A stretch of DNA of 64,000 bases, from the NCBI GenBank assembly GCA_022539475.1, contig VCMS01000046.1, forward strand, positions 205,609 to 269,608, in the 5' to 3' direction. The notes under the pieces were generated by a model. It did no database searches. It saw nothing but the letters and a program-made list of their open reading frames with translations, and was not told the origin of the DNA. The stretch is from Gracilaria domingensis. Its lineage: Eukaryota; Rhodophyta; Florideophyceae; Gracilariales; Gracilariaceae. The position numbers and the translations under genes are program-made. Below, in pieces: positions 21,578 to 32,634 of this stretch. The number at the start of each line of letters is the position of its first letter. Positions within the stretch are counted from its first letter, which is position 1.

Positions 21578-21592
21578 TAGGTCGGGAGACCA
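21578..21592 (-). promoter_or_regulatory. Element A primer binding site
   Basis: TAGGTCGGGAGACCA on the plus strand lies next to the 5' LTR and reads like a tRNA 3' end including CCA. The same 15 bases occupy the same position in element B, so both probably use the same tRNA primer. I cannot assign the tRNA. Confidence 0.7.
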
Positions 21593-21597
21593 GTTTT

Positions 21598-22466
21598 TGG
21601 TGCAATCCCACGAGTGGGTAAACAAAGACCCCGTCGCGGAAGGCGCACCTACAGGGTGTTCGATCCCCGCTCCCTATAGGGGTAGGGTCGGTGGTAGAAT
21701 CCTCCGGTAGGGCTGATACAGGCCGGGTGTAAATCCGGGCAGCCCCGTCCTGGGCGTGCAGCCGGAGGTTGGGGTAGGTAGAATCGGCGTAGAATCCGGG
21801 TAGTTCCGGCGAGCCACAGCGAGTGGAGATATCCAAACCAACGGTGTTGGGCAAAACGGGCAACCAACGAGCCGCGCAGCGGTGCACTGCCTCGCGAGAT
21901 CGAGAAATATTCCCAGACAATGTGGGTCAAACCTGTATAACAGGTGCAGAGCGATAGAAGCCGTATGACGGAAATAATAACAATAAAACAACAGAAAAGA
22001 TGCCGTAACGACGGTCTAGAACTCCTCAGTGGTAGAGGTCGGATGACTACCCCGGATTTGTGGCGGCTTGCCCGATTAGGGACGAAGACCGTTCACAAGC
22101 GGCAAAAAGGTCAGAGCCAGAAGCCTCCTTGAGGTTTACTTCCCGTACAGTGGCGGCAAGTGCCGCCACCTATATAGAGCACTTGAAAATATCAACTAGA
22201 AATATCTAACTACCCGGCGCTCCCGGCCAACATCCTACACGTATGAAACCGTGGCAGGCTTGCCACGGCGCACCCGGCATCGGGCCAACTCAGCACACGT
22301 GTGCAGAAACACTACCCTTCCTAGGCATACCCCAAAATAGGGCCACTACTAAAGTAACCTCTCATAGCATGAGGTGTCGAAGCCGGTAAGGGATCAACAA
22401 ACTATGAAAAACACCTCGGTGCATTCCCTTTGTGGGAATGCACCGAGGTGTTTTTCATGCTCTACA
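21598..22466 (-). repeat. Element A 5' LTR
   Basis: 869 bp, TGGTGCAATCCC to TGCTCTACA. It contains a TATA-like TATATAG (22171-22177, reads on the minus strand as CTATATA) beside a GGCGGCAAGTGCCGCC hairpin, a plausible promoter region. The right flank ACAAG would be one half of the 5-bp target duplication; its partner was lost. Confidence 0.8.
22404..22458. repeat. Perfect 25-bp inverted repeat at the outer edge of the A 5' LTR
   Basis: Arms 22404-22428 and 22434-22458 are exact complements with a 5-base loop. The 3' LTR has only the first arm in diverged form at the same place, so the palindrome was acquired by this LTR. Confidence 0.85.
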
Positions 22467-24551
22467 ACAAGTACCTTATCTCCAACCGCGAATCTGTGTC
22501 CATATCGTTCATCATCTCGACGGGCGACCTGCCTGTTGACTCGAGTGGCTCTTCCCACGGTAGCTGCTTCCACCTCTGTAAGACGACTTGTATCTGTGGC
22601 GTCGGGGAGCAGAGGAAGGAAGTACGTACGGTGCATACGAGGACGTGTCCGGTAAAGGAGCTGAATGGGTGCATATCCCTTAGACATCCTACGAGTCCTG
22701 TATCCGTACAGCACATCTTGTAGTGCTTCGTCCTAGTTGATTCCTCTTTCATAGACGATCTTGCCATTGGTTCTCTTAATGGTTCCAACCATTCTTTCTG
22801 CGCGTCCATTCGTGACAGGGGCATATGCTAGCACCGGCTTCAGCGAGATGCCGTGCTTTCTCATGTACTGCTGAACGCTGGCTGCAAGGAGAGAGGTTGC
22901 GTTATCAGAGATGATCGTCCGTGGGTACCCGAAAGAACCGACAATCTCTTGTGGAGCAAATCTCAGAATTTCGGAAGCAGTTGCGTTCCTTGTAGCGACA
23001 GCTATGGGCCATCCAGTCAAGTGTTCCACTCTGATTAGAAGAAACGTGTTTCCACTGCTAGTAGGGCGAAAAGGTCCAGCAAAGTCAATAGAGAATGTGT
23101 CAAACACATTAGTGAGAGGGGCCCCCTGACCGGCACGATAGGAGAGAAACGGTCCCATGAACTAACAGCCATTGCAACTCTTGACGTATTTGATGACCTC
23201 AACACGCATAGTGGGCCACCAAAATCTGTCCAAAAGATGCCTCATGGTGGCTGCCACGTCCCAATGTCCAACGTCATCATGGAAGGTCCGGATGATTTAG
23301 ATCCTTTCGGCTATATTAGGAACAAGTCTCCGCCACGTACCAATACGGCGATAGAGGCGTCCATCCCATACAGAAAAATTCTTTTGAGTTGAGCTTCACA
23401 GCAGCTCTGAGCTTCGTGTTAGGGTCATCAATGGGAATCTGGCTCAAGTGTCTTCCGATGTCGGCGTAGTACGGTTACAGCCCACTAAAGGCGTCAGTAA
23501 TCGGTGCAGCAACCACTGCCGTATTCTCCTCGTCCGCTGTCTCCTTCGCGGCGACATAACGAAAAAGGTAATCGGCGGCGTTGTTTTTGTTGCCTGCCCT
23601 GTATACGACCTCAAATTCGTATTCTGCCAGGAAGTGTAACCATCTTGCCAATCTGCCATGCATATCTTTCTTCGAGAAATCATCTTCAAAGCTTGGTGGT
23701 CCGTAACCAACTGGAAAGGCTGAGACCCAAGCAGATACATCCTGAACGTTTTCAAGGCGAAGATCACAGCCAAGGGTTCTTTCTCACATACTGAGTACTT
23801 TTGTTCTGCATCTGTCATGGTTCTGCTTGCGTACTGCATGGGGTGATACATTCCATCCGACTTTCTTTGAGTGAGAACCGCTCTGAGGGCAACGGACGAA
23901 GCGTCGGTCTCCACAGGAAAAGGTGAGTCGAAGTCGGGGAATGCCAACACCGGCGGACTCGTGAGCTTTTGGCTTCAGCTCATTGAAGGCCTTGAGCATT
24001 TCGTCAGTGAATTCGAGCTTTCCCTTACCGGAGGTGGATGCATGCAAGGCCGACGAGGTTTGAGCAAAGCGTGTGATAAAACGACGGTAATATCCTGCAA
24101 GGCCCAGGAAGTTTCTCAACTCAGTAATGGTAGTCGAAACACGTGCGTTTCGAATCGTGTCGATCTTTTTCATGTCTACTGTGACACCAGTTTTGTCCAC
24201 GACGTGCCCAAGCAGCTCGATCCTAGGTTGCGCAAAGTCACACTTGGAGATCTTCAACTTCAACCCATGCGATTCTATAGTTCTCAGAACATCTTCCACA
24301 TGATATATGTGCTCTTCAACACTCTTAGAGTATATGACTGCGTCGTCCACGTAATCGCGAGCGTATTCATAATAGTTCAGAATTGAGTCCATCATGCGCT
24401 GGAATGTAGAAGGTGCATTCTTGAGACCAAAAGGAATGACTTCGAACTGGTACATACCTTGTTTGCAGAGAAACGTTGTCATTTCCTTGCATTTAGATCA
24501 CATTCGAATCTGCCAATAGCCAGAAAACAGGTCGAGAGTGGTGAAATAGCT
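22467..24551 (-). pseudogene. Element C, downstream pol part: end of RT, RNase H and integrase
   Basis: Continues the RT interrupted by element B: SYFTTLDLFSGYWQIRM, then a TGA, then QFEVIPFGLKNAPSTFQ, the intact catalytic box YVDDAVIYS, and LGHVVDKTGV (23784-24482). RNase H follows after a shift (ETDASSVALRAVLTQRKS, YASRTMTDAEQKYS, 23444-23950). The integrase zinc finger ends in SCNGC before a TAG at 23161, then the core has FSIDFAGPF, IISDNATSL and GRAERMVG (22733-23158) and the C-terminal part RFAVGDKVLV (22467-22714). Element A is inserted just after that motif; the rest of C is gone. Confidence 0.8.
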
Positions 24552-24556
24552 GGCGC
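24552..24556. repeat. Target-site duplication of element B, left copy
   Basis: GGCGC, identical to 37083-37087. Removing B and one copy joins the codons of C's RT in frame (DLRG-A-SYF). Confidence 0.95.
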
Positions 24557-25534
24557 TGTAGTGCAAATCCCACTTGGAAGAAATGAAACTCAAGGCGCTC
24601 GAATCCTTGCTCCCTTGGGAGGTAGACTCAGCAAAAGAGCCCTCTGTATACGGATAAGGTGGGTGTAAAACCGCCCGTACTTCGGAAATACCACGGAGGT
24701 GACGGCGAGAATCGCTAAGAGGGAATCTGTAAGCAAGCGTCCGAGAGTCAGAGATCTCTGATCGGAGGCGGAAGGGGAGGAACCCAGGTCGACGGGGTGC
24801 CTCGAAAAAGAGGGAAAAGATAGGGAGAAGGATGGAAAAAGGGAAAAGGAAAGAAGAGAAAAAGGGACAAACCCGAGGGCGGGGTCGTGCGACAAGCGGC
24901 AACAGACCCGGGCCGAGGGTGACGATGTGTATTGAGCCCACGCGGCACACCTCTATACAGAGTCGATACAATATCTGAACACCAGAGTAGCAGACACCTG
25001 CAAGTTAATGTGCGAACACAGTCCGAAGACAAACGTAGTGTTAGATCAGGGTACTTGAGTGATCCTTTGGGGATGAAATAAGCGAAACCGTACGGGGTGA
25101 CCCTCCTCGCGGAGTTGTGCATTACGCGTAGGCGCTCAAGTCAGAGCCGCGGAAAAGGTTGAGTCTACTTTGTGGTGGTGACGGCGAGGTCGCCATCACC
25201 TAAGTAGGTTTCCACAAATTAAACTAAATAATTAAACTAAGTAGTGCCAAATACGGCAGAGCCACACACGTGTTGCACTTGTGCAGACCCGCCTTAACGG
25301 CCACTACTTCCAATAACCAATCCAATTTTCTCTGTAACAGAGCCAGTCCATACACGCGTACACGCGATCCACTGCCACAACCAGTTACCAAACCATCAAC
25401 CCCATCGGGTGCCACCATTCCATATGGTGTCAGAATGCCACCTAAATTCATAACCTTGCAGTAGAGGCAACTCCGTAAGCCGAGGTGTTATGAGACGGAA
25501 CACGTCACAAACGCGAAATCGCGATTGCTCTACA
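24557..25534 (-). repeat. Element B 3' LTR
   Basis: 978 bp from TGTAGTGCAAATCC to GATTGCTCTACA, with only scattered differences from the other LTR (for example CACACACG against CACGCACG). It has TG...CA ends. Confidence 0.95.
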
Positions 25535-25547
25535 CATCCCCCTCCTT
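25535..25547 (-). promoter_or_regulatory. Element B polypurine tract
   Basis: CATCCCCCTCCTT on the plus strand abuts the LTR, purine-rich in element sense. Confidence 0.75.
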
Positions 25548-25562
25548 ACGTCGAGGAACACC

Positions 25563-27470
25563 GTGTCGGCGATTTCACCACCTCGTTCGCGAGAACATAT
25601 AAGCTGGGGCATGAGTGACTCGGACATCCCGATACCAAGAAAACCAACGCTCAACAGCGACACAATCTCAAGTGAACACACGTCTCCTGCGAACTTCGAC
25701 ATTCCGAACGACCCAGCAACGCAAGAGGTCGCTTCTTCGATGAATCCGAATTCTGACGACAGCGCTTTCCCTTCCTCAGGGGGTCCCAGCCAGTCTGGTG
25801 TTCCCTCCGGTGCCGGACCTTCCTCTGCAAGAGCAGGATAATTCTGCGGTTTCGCCACGGCCCCGCTGCCACAGGGGAGTCAGCAGCCGGTTGCTTCAGA
25901 AATGAACGTCGCCGCGCTGTCGGCTTGGAACTCCTCTGGAGCTATGCCGGTTACGGCGCACGCGTCGGGATGGACCACACGCGAATCGCTCCTCGTGCGA
26001 TACCCGTGATTAGACGGCGGTTGGGCGTATTCTAGAGCACCCTGGTTCCACCCTCAAGCGGTGAAGGATGAAGACCTCATCGATTCCTACACGGAAGACG
26101 GCACACTGCAAGGCGGTTTACCACGGGATATGGTGACCTCCTGGGATTGGAGAACCCGCATTGCGGTGGCACCACACCTCCTTGACAGGAAAAGAACCGG
26201 CAGACGGTACGAGACGCTGGACGAAGCTCGCGCAGGTATGGCCCGTCTTTCGTACTTCCGAATGAACCGTGCTCACAACCCACCAGAGATGGTACGGCCC
26301 GAGTACGGGTTTGACCACTCCTGTTACCGAACGTACGGTGAAATCCCCTACGGAACGAATCTCGCTGCCTTCGATCCGACGAAGATTGACCCGAATGCTC
26401 CGATAGATCCGGATATGTTGCTCTTCAATCGATCGATTCTGCGAGCAGAGTTCCGCTTCATGTGACTCCCTTCTGGCGAGGGGACCTTCAGCGACCGTGT
26501 CCGAAGTGAAAGGAAGTGGCGATCCTGGTTCAGGTTCTTCGTACCTTACACGAATTCCGAAGTCGAATTTCTGCGAAATGACGCTCTACCGGGTCGTTAC
26601 GTCCCAATTACTTCATGGTGGAACAACCTTGAGGTTCCACGCGGTTGTTTCGCGGAGTGTCCTCCCTGCATTGCCTACATTGGCTCCCGCATGATTGCGA
26701 ATCCGAAGTCCGGGTACTGGGCCCTGATGATGTGGGAATGGGCTGCCGGCGTTGCCCCGTTCACCCTCTGGGAAGTCTACGACCAGTGCCGTATTTGGTA
26801 CCTTCCCCCGAAGTTGATGCAGCTCATCCGACAAGAGGATTTACACAACGCTCTCGGTTCCTCCACCAACGTGGATGAATTGCTGTACCTGCTCGACGTC
26901 ATCGACGATATCGATTAGAGCAGAGTACCGCCCGAGAAAGTTCCACCGGGTCAGCGTACGCGCTTCGATAAGTCGCCAGGTAGATGATATCCAGGGGCTG
27001 GAGACTTCGTGTACTTCAACCCTTGGGAGGGGACCGTGACCAACTTTGCGGAAACACGCGCCTTGCAGCAAGTGCCTCGTGTCGTGCCCAGTGATCACCC
27101 TGTCGGGTTCAGGTTTTCCGACAGTTACTATGCCCAAGACAGCGGGGACGATCCGATGGTGGATAGCGAACCAGTGAATCTTGGAGAGGGGGTGCAACCG
27201 ACGCCGGTGAGTAACTTGCAGATTATTCGAACGACGGGAGCAAGCGGGGGTAGCGCTCCACCTGGTTGGAACATCACGCCGACTGGGGCGGTTGATCCGC
27301 AGGCTGCTGCGTTGCGAAACCAGCTCACCCAGATGGGCGTCCCGATTCCACCGGGGATGACGGATATCGGCCAGATGCTGGCGTTAGCTGCGCAGAGCTA
27401 CCCTTCGCTTTCCCTGAACCAGGGTGGTACCACCAATCCGGAAGGTGCCGCCCCATCGACGGGGATGTAA
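25563..27470 (+). pseudogene. Antisense ORF of element B
   Basis: One register (frame of 25563) stays coding for about 636 codons, broken only by stops at 25839, 26010, 26463 and 26916. From the N-terminus: Pro/Ser-rich head; DEDLIDSYTEDGTLQGGLPRD followed by SWDW.TRIAVAP; RTYGEIPYGTNL; ILRAEFRFM; a Cys-containing block RGCFAECPPCIAYIGS; a hydrophobic and Trp-rich block with CRIWYLPPKLMQLIRQ; FVYFNPWEG ... HPVGFRFSD ... GDDP; and a Gln/Pro/Gly tail. The same blocks occur in A in the same order and the last also in E. Function unknown. Stops in an otherwise conserved frame mark it as a pseudogene copy of a real gene. Confidence 0.75.
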
Positions 27471-27828
27471 GAACCGCACGATGGGAGCAACGACCTCTCG
27501 TGATCCCTATAGCTTGGCAAATAGTACATATCGTCATAGAACCAGATTTGTGGTAAAACAGAATTGCAGTGGTAGATCTTCTTTCTGCTTCTTCAACTTC
27601 CTGAAACCATCGTTATCGATTCTTCTTACTTCTTACTTCACGATGCCGTGTACTTCATACTTCATGAACTTCTCTTACTTCATTACCATTAATTCGGTTT
27701 CTCCGATAATTCGGAATTTGCTTCTCGTTCATCCCCCAAGATTCTCTCGGAACAGCGAGTGACAACAACCCCAACTCGATCTCTCCGCAGCGCAGATACC
27801 ACCGTGAACACACGTGCTCGGTCGCGAG

Positions 27829-28229
27829 TTATCCCACATGGGCACAGTCCAGGTAGGAGGGAGGAGTTGTACAAGAACGCCGGTGATAGGCGACTACCTC
27901 CGAGCGAGGTAAGTGCTCTATAGGCTCGTACGTGTCCTCTTCTGGAGGGTATCCGTACCAGCGGATTTGGTAGCGAAATCTCCCATCGGCACCCCCTAGG
28001 ACAATCATTTTTTGTCCGAGGATGAATACGGGGTGTGCACGGGTTTATTTGGAAAATTGGTGTTCATTTACGGGGTGTTCAAGGCACGTGCACTGGGTAA
28101 ATGGCAATTTTGACCTCATAATGTTTTAAATAAATCCGTGCATACCCCGTATTTTCCCTTATGATTCTACTAGCGACCTGCGACATGCAGCACGATTCGA
28201 TCCACGACATACTCTTGCGAGTGAACATC
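27829..28229 (-). pseudogene. Element B chromodomain, split by a small insertion
   Basis: The N-terminal part SQEYVVDRIVLHVAG (about 28180-28229) and C-terminal part YQIRWYGYPPEEDTYEPIEH plus LPRSEVVAYHRR (27829-28005) match the chromodomain of A and E, but about 150 bp of AT-richer DNA with inverted ends separates them. Stops occur at the upstream edge of the insertion. Confidence 0.75.
28025..28153. mobile_element. Miniature inverted-repeat element inside B's chromodomain
   Basis: Terminal inverted repeats of 26 bp (28025-28050 and 28128-28153), 24 of 26 complementary, enclosing 77 bp. It interrupts a domain that is continuous in A and E. Outer boundaries and target duplication are not certain. 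No coding capacity. Confidence 0.7.
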
Positions 28230-29914
28230 CACTTCCGGATTAACCATGGCTCAACTCAGTAACTGAGAACACCTCAAGACGTTAAGCGACTCACTCCCAG
28301 AGCGTAGAACAACTCTGCAGTGGAGGCTTCCGCGACGGCTTAGCGCTTTGTCGGACACGCGAGCTTCGCGAACATCCGTCCTGACGGCGGTACAATAACT
28401 CCACTTGGGTATTCCCAAACTTCGTATAACGAATTGAAACGGACAGTTCTCAAGCTTCTGAGTTCAACGGTGTTCCGTTGGTGAACAACGGCCCACAAAC
28501 CGACGAACGGTGATAACGACGATAAAGCGGTACACTCGGCTTCACGAGGTTGACCGTTCTCGGAGCTTACCCAGTTCAGGCACCTATTACCCATGGAGGC
28601 GGTTACCCGGCCACGGAGAATGTGCACTTGAACACCATTGGTGCGGCGAAACGCCACGCAGGCTGCATTGTCACGGCGGTTGTCCGTGCACACAGAGTGC
28701 AACGCAATATCATTGGCCGTGCACTCCGCCACGTGTGCTTGGGCAAGCATCCCCGATTTGGGGGGCGAAGGTGCCAAGTGTCCATGTGCCATGCCATCCA
28801 TTTGCGCCGGAGTCTACGCGCCGTGGCAAGCCAAAAAATTGGCAATTAAATTGCGCGCGCCGTTGCAGGCGATGCGCGTGCCACGCGAGGACACCGTGAG
28901 CGGTTGGGAAATAAAAAAATTGAGATTTGTCAGAGTGCCGCACACTGCACAGCGCCGGTATTGGCCGTTTGTTCGTGAACGCGAAATAAAATCTCGATGC
29001 AGAGAGTCCACTTCACAACCATGCATGCGCGCAGCGCGCGTTATTGTAGCACAGCCGGACAGTACGGAGGCGCACCTGTGGTGCTTATCAGACAGGCGCA
29101 CCGTGCCAACGTTCTCTCCACGACGTGGATCACTTCAAATACGTAAGACGCAAAGTGCCAGAGGGGTAATTATCATCCATGGTATCCATGTTACTCTGAA
29201 GTCTACAGAGCCATCCATGCTGCATCAGCTTCGATGTCTCCAAAGTTCTCACTATATTCCGCGTTCGACGGCGACTCCGTATCAGAGGAAACTTCTTTAA
29301 CAGCTTGGTCTTTCGAGGAAGCGGCGTTAGCGATGCGCCATGCACGCGAGGAGTCCTGTCCAGAGGGTGCTGGCTTCGGCGTACCTGGATTGTTAGCCAG
29401 TTGTCCGGTGTCAACAGCACTGGCTCCGGGCGTGTTTATCGCTGCAGTAGCGTTACGCGGTGTGCAAGCCGTATCTTGTTCACAAGATTCCCATTGGCGA
29501 ACGGTCTTCGACCTGAGGGTCGGTAGCATCACCAGTTCTGGTATCTCCATGCGGAACAACACCATTGTCCGCCAACGTGGCATCCGTTTCATTACCTGGA
29601 GAACCGTGCGACGCGAGAACATCGTTAGCGATCTGATCAGCATCACCCTCCCCCTCCTTAGGCGGAGCCACGGGTTCCATCAGGATATGGGTGTGTGAGT
29701 TAACTCGAGTAGAGTTTCTCGAAACATTTCGAGTATCAGCGGTATCATCTCGTAATTGAGAGTAGCCTTCCAAAGGTAGATCTGTTAAACCTCGATCCGA
29801 ATGCGGAAGAACAGCAGACAGCTGCGTCGCAACGTCCGTAGAAGCGAGTTCCTCCGGTGTAGAATCACCTAAAGCGGTAGGGCCAGTAGACAACTTCACG
29901 TTTGGATTTGCCAC
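28230..29914 (-). pseudogene. Element B pol linker between integrase and chromodomain
   Basis: Open pieces (28340-28801, 29203-29646, 29480-29914) occupy the place of A's long linker but share little visible sequence with it. 28560-29110 is rich in GCGC and GTGCAC words unlike the rest of B and may be a further insertion; a 7-base direct repeat CGTTCTC (28555, 29110) brackets it, but the ends show no inverted repeat. Confidence 0.4.
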
Positions 29915-30947
29915 GAGCGTAACGCGCTCACGAGAAATACGTTCGTGTTGATTGTTAACGTCGAGAATGACCGTGTCGGAAGCGACTTCAACAACTCGAT
30001 AAGGACCGTCCGTAATCAGAGACAGCTTATGGCGCCGTTCCTTTTAAGGATTATAGTGTTCTTTGCGTACAAACACGTAGTCATCCTTACGGATTTTAGG
30101 TAGCGGACGTCGAATTCGCTTATCGAAGTTAGGCTTGTAGGCAAGCTGCTCCTTATCCATGACCTTCCGGGCAGCCGGTACCATCTTCGTTAACAAAGAA
30201 TTTCCAAGCATCCCTGTACTTCCCCGGCGACGGGTACGTCGACAGCGTCGGTTCAGCTTCTATTTCAACCGGCGGCTGTCTTCTCGATAAAACCAACTCG
30301 AATGGTGATAACGAGGTAACTCGATGAACCTGGGTGTTGTACGCGTATGTAATTGCGTCGGTGTACAGGTCCCAGTTCTTGGGGTGATCCTCAACATAAG
30401 ATCGTAATGCGTTCAGCATTGTTCGGTTAAACCTTTCAACCTGCTCATTACTCTGGAGATGATAAGTTGTCGTGAACACGTTCTTGATATCCAAGATTCT
30501 GCAGACGTCCTGAAAGAACTTTGCAGTGAATTGCGGTCCATAATCTGATAAAAGATGAACGGGTGGCCAGTATGAAAAGACCCAATGCGTGAAGAATGCC
30601 TCCGCGACCACGCGAGTGGTGATACGCTTTAACGGAACTGTCCGTACCAGCTTTGAAAACCTGTCCGTGATAACCAAGAGAAAGCGGTTACCGCGAGCAG
30701 TCTTGATCAATGCACCAAGGATATCGATAGCTATGAACTCCAAGGGAGCACGAGCTGGAAACAGCGACAACTTCTTAGAATAGCGTCGAAGTCCGACGTT
30801 GTTTCGCGTGTATTCCGTACACGAACGGCGCATTGCATAGCATTTGAACGCCGTTGCTGGCCAATACAAATCTCTTCGGGGAGTCAGATAGAGTTTTCTG
30901 CCCCCACGGTGTGCGCCTACTTTGACGTAGTGTGAGAGATGCAACAC
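29915..30947 (-). pseudogene. Element B integrase
   Basis: Frame 30153-30947 holds the zinc finger (HLSHYVKVGAH ... YAMRRSC), then FIAIDILG, LLSDYGPQF and EQVERFNRT, the three catalytic acids in the expected spacing, and AYNTQVHRVTSLSPFEL. After a shift near 30153 the GPY/F module (KLSLITDGPYRVVEV) is read at about 29930-30050 with a TAA before KERRHKL. In the Asn-Gly of the second motif B has Tyr (SDYG), and YHLQSNEQ replaces the usual YHPQSNGQ. Confidence 0.8.
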
Positions 30948-32634
30948 CCGTTGTTATAAAGAGTGGGAAACCACGATTTGTGGGTTAGATTCAACCATCC
31001 TGACAAGTAATCCCCTGTCGTTAATCAAAAAGAATATCTTGAATCCTCCGTTGAGTCGACCACGAATCTGCGTACAGAAGGCATCCACTTCTTGTTCATG
31101 GATTAACTGTTCTGGAGTAATGGGTACAAATGAACCAGACGGTGGTTCAGCCGGTTCTGCTGGGAGGATGTCGTTGCATTCGTCATCCGTAATGTACTCG
31201 GGTCCATCCACGAGGTCTTCCACCATGAAACAGGGAATGTTGAGGTCATCGACTGATTCTGCTTCACCAGATGTCCCCATTCGAGAGAGCGCATCGGCCT
31301 GAGTGTTCAGGGTCCCCTTCTTGTAGCCTTCATCGAAATCGAATTTCGAAAGACGGAGACGCCAACGCATGAGGCGGCCCGATAGTTCGGATATCTCTAT
31401 AAGCCAAGGGAGTGATGAATGGTCCGTATGTACCACGAAATGGGTTCCCATGAGATAGGGTCTCAACGTTGGTAATGCCCAAACAACGGCAAGACACTCT
31501 TTCTCAGAGACCGAGTATTTACGCTCGTGCACTCTCAAGGAACGAGACCAATATCCAATTGGATGTCGCTCGCCATCTTCCGAGGTTTGAAACAGTGCAC
31601 AACCGACCTGTTTATTACTGGCATCAGTGTCAACTTCAAATGGTACACCCGTTTTGGGTAAGGCCAGTACAGGTGGAGACGTAACAGCGTCTACAAGAGA
31701 CCAAAAGGGAGACGCTTTCGCGTCGCCAAAGGGTTCCAGTTTGACTGGTTGTCCTTTCCTGAGGAGAGCGTTGAGAGGTGCCGCAATATCTGCGAATTTC
31801 GGAACGAACCGACGGTAAACGTTGCACAACCTGAGAAATGATCGGAGCTCCGTTTGAGTTGTCGGATAACGCGCTTCCTTCAGCGATTTCACCCTTACCT
31901 CATCGACTGAGAGCATCCCAGGACGGATGATGTGTCCCAAGTATTTCACGGAGTCGGTAAAGAACTCACACTTCTTGAGTTTAAGCGTTATACCCGCGTC
32001 TCGCAATACGCGCATTACCTCCTGAACATGGGATAGATGCTCATCCAGACTATTGGAGAAGACAATTATGTCGTCCAAACACACCAGGCAAGTACGCCAC
32101 TTGAATCTCGCTAAGAGAATTTCGATCGTACGCTGAAAAGTTTCCGGCGCATTCGTTAGACCGAAAGGCATTCGATTAAACCGGAAAAGTCCCTGATGAC
32201 AGACGGAAGCGGTTTTATCCGGTCTTTCTTCCGTAATGGAACTTGCCAGTATCCCCAATTGGCGTCAAGGGCGGTGAACACCGAGGCATTCCCAAGAGAG
32301 TCAATGTATTCGTCCATCCGAGGAATCGGATAAACGTCTTTGACGGTCACTGCGTTCAGTCGTCTGTAGTCGATACAGAATCGCCACGAACCATCCGGCT
32401 TCGGGACCAATACGATTGGTGACGCCCATGAAGACTGAGCGGGCTCAATTACACCTGCTCGCAGCATTTTCTCAACTTGAGATTCTCTTCTTTCCGAGCG
32501 GTCGGGCCTGCCAGATATGGGTGTTGTGAAATAGGCAGTGTGTCTGGTAGAAGATCAATACGGTGCTCCGTGACCCCTATGGTGCCGAGGGAACCATCCC
32601 ACATGGGAGTAAACTCCCTGAGCATATCCCGCAA
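30948..32634 (-). pseudogene. Element B reverse transcriptase and RNase H
   Basis: The RT approach segment (TPMWDGSLGTIG, 32449-32634), WRFCIDYRRLNAVTVKD and FTALDANWGYWQVP lie in frame 32156-32467. One base is missing just after, and frame 30954-32258 continues RFNRMPFGLTNAPETFQ, LDDIIVFS, LGHIIRPGM, then RNase H (FEVDTDASNKQVGCALFQ, FVVHTDHSSLPWL, ADALSRMG). The catalytic box reads CLDD rather than YLDD. A TAA at 30951-30953 separates it from integrase. Complete domains are present, unlike in A. Confidence 0.85.

Larger units (their letters stand above)
12505..22466 (-). mobile_element. Element A: Ty3/gypsy retrotransposon with chromodomain and antisense gene, defective
   Basis: Read on the minus strand: 5' LTR 21598-22466, primer site 21578-21592, gag to about 19700, remnant protease, RT, RNase H, integrase, chromodomain ending 15135, then an antisense gene (12801-14320), polypurine tract and a truncated 3' LTR (12505-12759). 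Protease-RT-RNase H-integrase order is the gypsy order. Two internal deletions remove the protease active site and the RT thumb region, and stops split gag and pol. It sits in the integrase C-terminal coding region of element C. The left target duplication is lost with the LTR truncation. Confidence 0.9.

Noticed and set aside
28338-29300. Plus-strand frame 28638-29300 as a host gene inside B
   Set aside because: No domain, crosses the compositional border, overlaps pol linker frames on the other strand.
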